A DNA stretch of 64,000 nt, taken from positions 1 through 64,000 of the forward strand of contig NZ_WSTC01000019.1 in the NCBI RefSeq assembly GCF_009789195.1, given 5' to 3'. Origin of the DNA: Paenibacillus sp. MMS18-CY102. GTDB lineage: Bacteria > Bacillota > Bacilli > Paenibacillales > Paenibacillaceae. Position numbers and translations under genes: made by a program. Of the stretch, positions 63,891 through 64,000 are shown piece after piece (positions within the stretch are counted from its first letter, which is position 1; each line of letters starts with the position of its first letter). Below the pieces are notes generated by a model, which worked only from the letters and a program-made list of their open reading frames with translations, made no database searches and was not told the DNA's origin.

Positions 63891-64000
63891 ATAGCAGAGA
63901 CAGATAATTATCAAGTCCCGGCTGTCCGGCGAGCATATGATGTGCTTGATTTGCTTGCAGTTGAGCCTGGGCGCCATCGGCTGATTGAAATTGCTAAACG
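63891..64000 (+). CDS. IclR family regulator, N-terminus only (runs off the window)
   Basis: The frame from 63894 reads AETDNYQVPAVRRAYDVLDL, then LAVEPGRHRLIEIAKR, matching the N-terminal winged helix-turn-helix of IclR regulators. The gene continues past 64000. No ATG, GTG or TTG starts this frame near the ribosome site GGGAGGGG (63877-63884). The codon at the right spacing is ATA at 63891, so the start is unusual or changed by mutation. It is divergent from the isomerase-dehydrogenase operon and is a likely regulator of it. Confidence 0.8.
   Translation, partial: MAETDNYQVPAVRRAYDVLDLLAVEPGRHRLIEIAK

Overview
The window looks like chromosomal DNA of a Paenibacillus-type member of the Bacillales. 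Support comes from strong AGGAGG-type ribosome sites, frequent GTG and TTG starts, an S-layer-homology protein, YesM/YesN two-component pairs next to lplB/ytcP-type sugar permeases, a CcpA cre site, and a c-di-AMP (ydaO-type) riboswitch before a LysM-3D wall protein. No marker in the window fixes the species.

Layout. 1-431: 3' end of a 23S rRNA gene, then tRNA-Glu and tRNA-fMet, with no 5S between. 461-4018: an MFS transporter, a lipoate-protein ligase (minus strand) and an AraC regulator. 4056-11442: a YesM/YesN-type two-component system, a perfect cre site, two permeases and a lipoprotein binding protein, together a regulated oligosaccharide importer. 11660-17811: an uncharacterised acidic protein, an S-layer protein, an O-acetylhomoserine sulfhydrylase with a structured leader, an intergenic TAACGGAC/GTCCGTTA repeat and a redoxin. 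18048-22991: an HNH protein with four Lys/Arg-rich clusters, an OmpR-type two-component system and its likely beta-propeller lipoprotein. 23137-28051: an aldo/keto reductase and a nucleoside-type ABC importer without a binding protein.

28118-39980 is the main accessory region and is clearly more AT-rich towards its end. It holds a secreted DNRLRE/FN3-like protein, a 1,622-residue RHS/YD-repeat protein with a C-terminal domain that I read as an ADP-ribosyltransferase-like toxin, and a candidate immunity gene. Next comes an orphan cassette: a degenerate copy of an internal RHS segment joined to the tail of a related toxin, with its own immunity-like gene. A row of small genes follows, including a split gene pair whose second half has a HEPN-like RxxxxH motif. 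This RHS toxin and orphan-cassette array is the best candidate for an incompletely described system here.

40129-46353: two lipoproteins, an ABC ATPase and two permeases, the second fused to an extracytoplasmic domain. 46441-51742: a chemoreceptor, a GNAT-like protein, a DUF1796 protein, an FkbM methyltransferase and a CAP protein. 51858-57407 (minus strand): a glycan operon of GDP-mannose pyrophosphorylase, sugar-nucleotide dehydratase/reductase and two glycosyltransferases with very basic N-termini. 57604-59426: the riboswitch-controlled LysM-3D protein and a polysaccharide deacetylase. 59524-63567 (minus strand): a sugar or polyol catabolic operon (TIM-barrel isomerase, two Gfo/Idh/MocA dehydrogenases, AraC regulator). 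A divergent IclR regulator, cut by the window end, follows.

All calls come from reading sequence and translated proteins by eye. No database or structure search was run.
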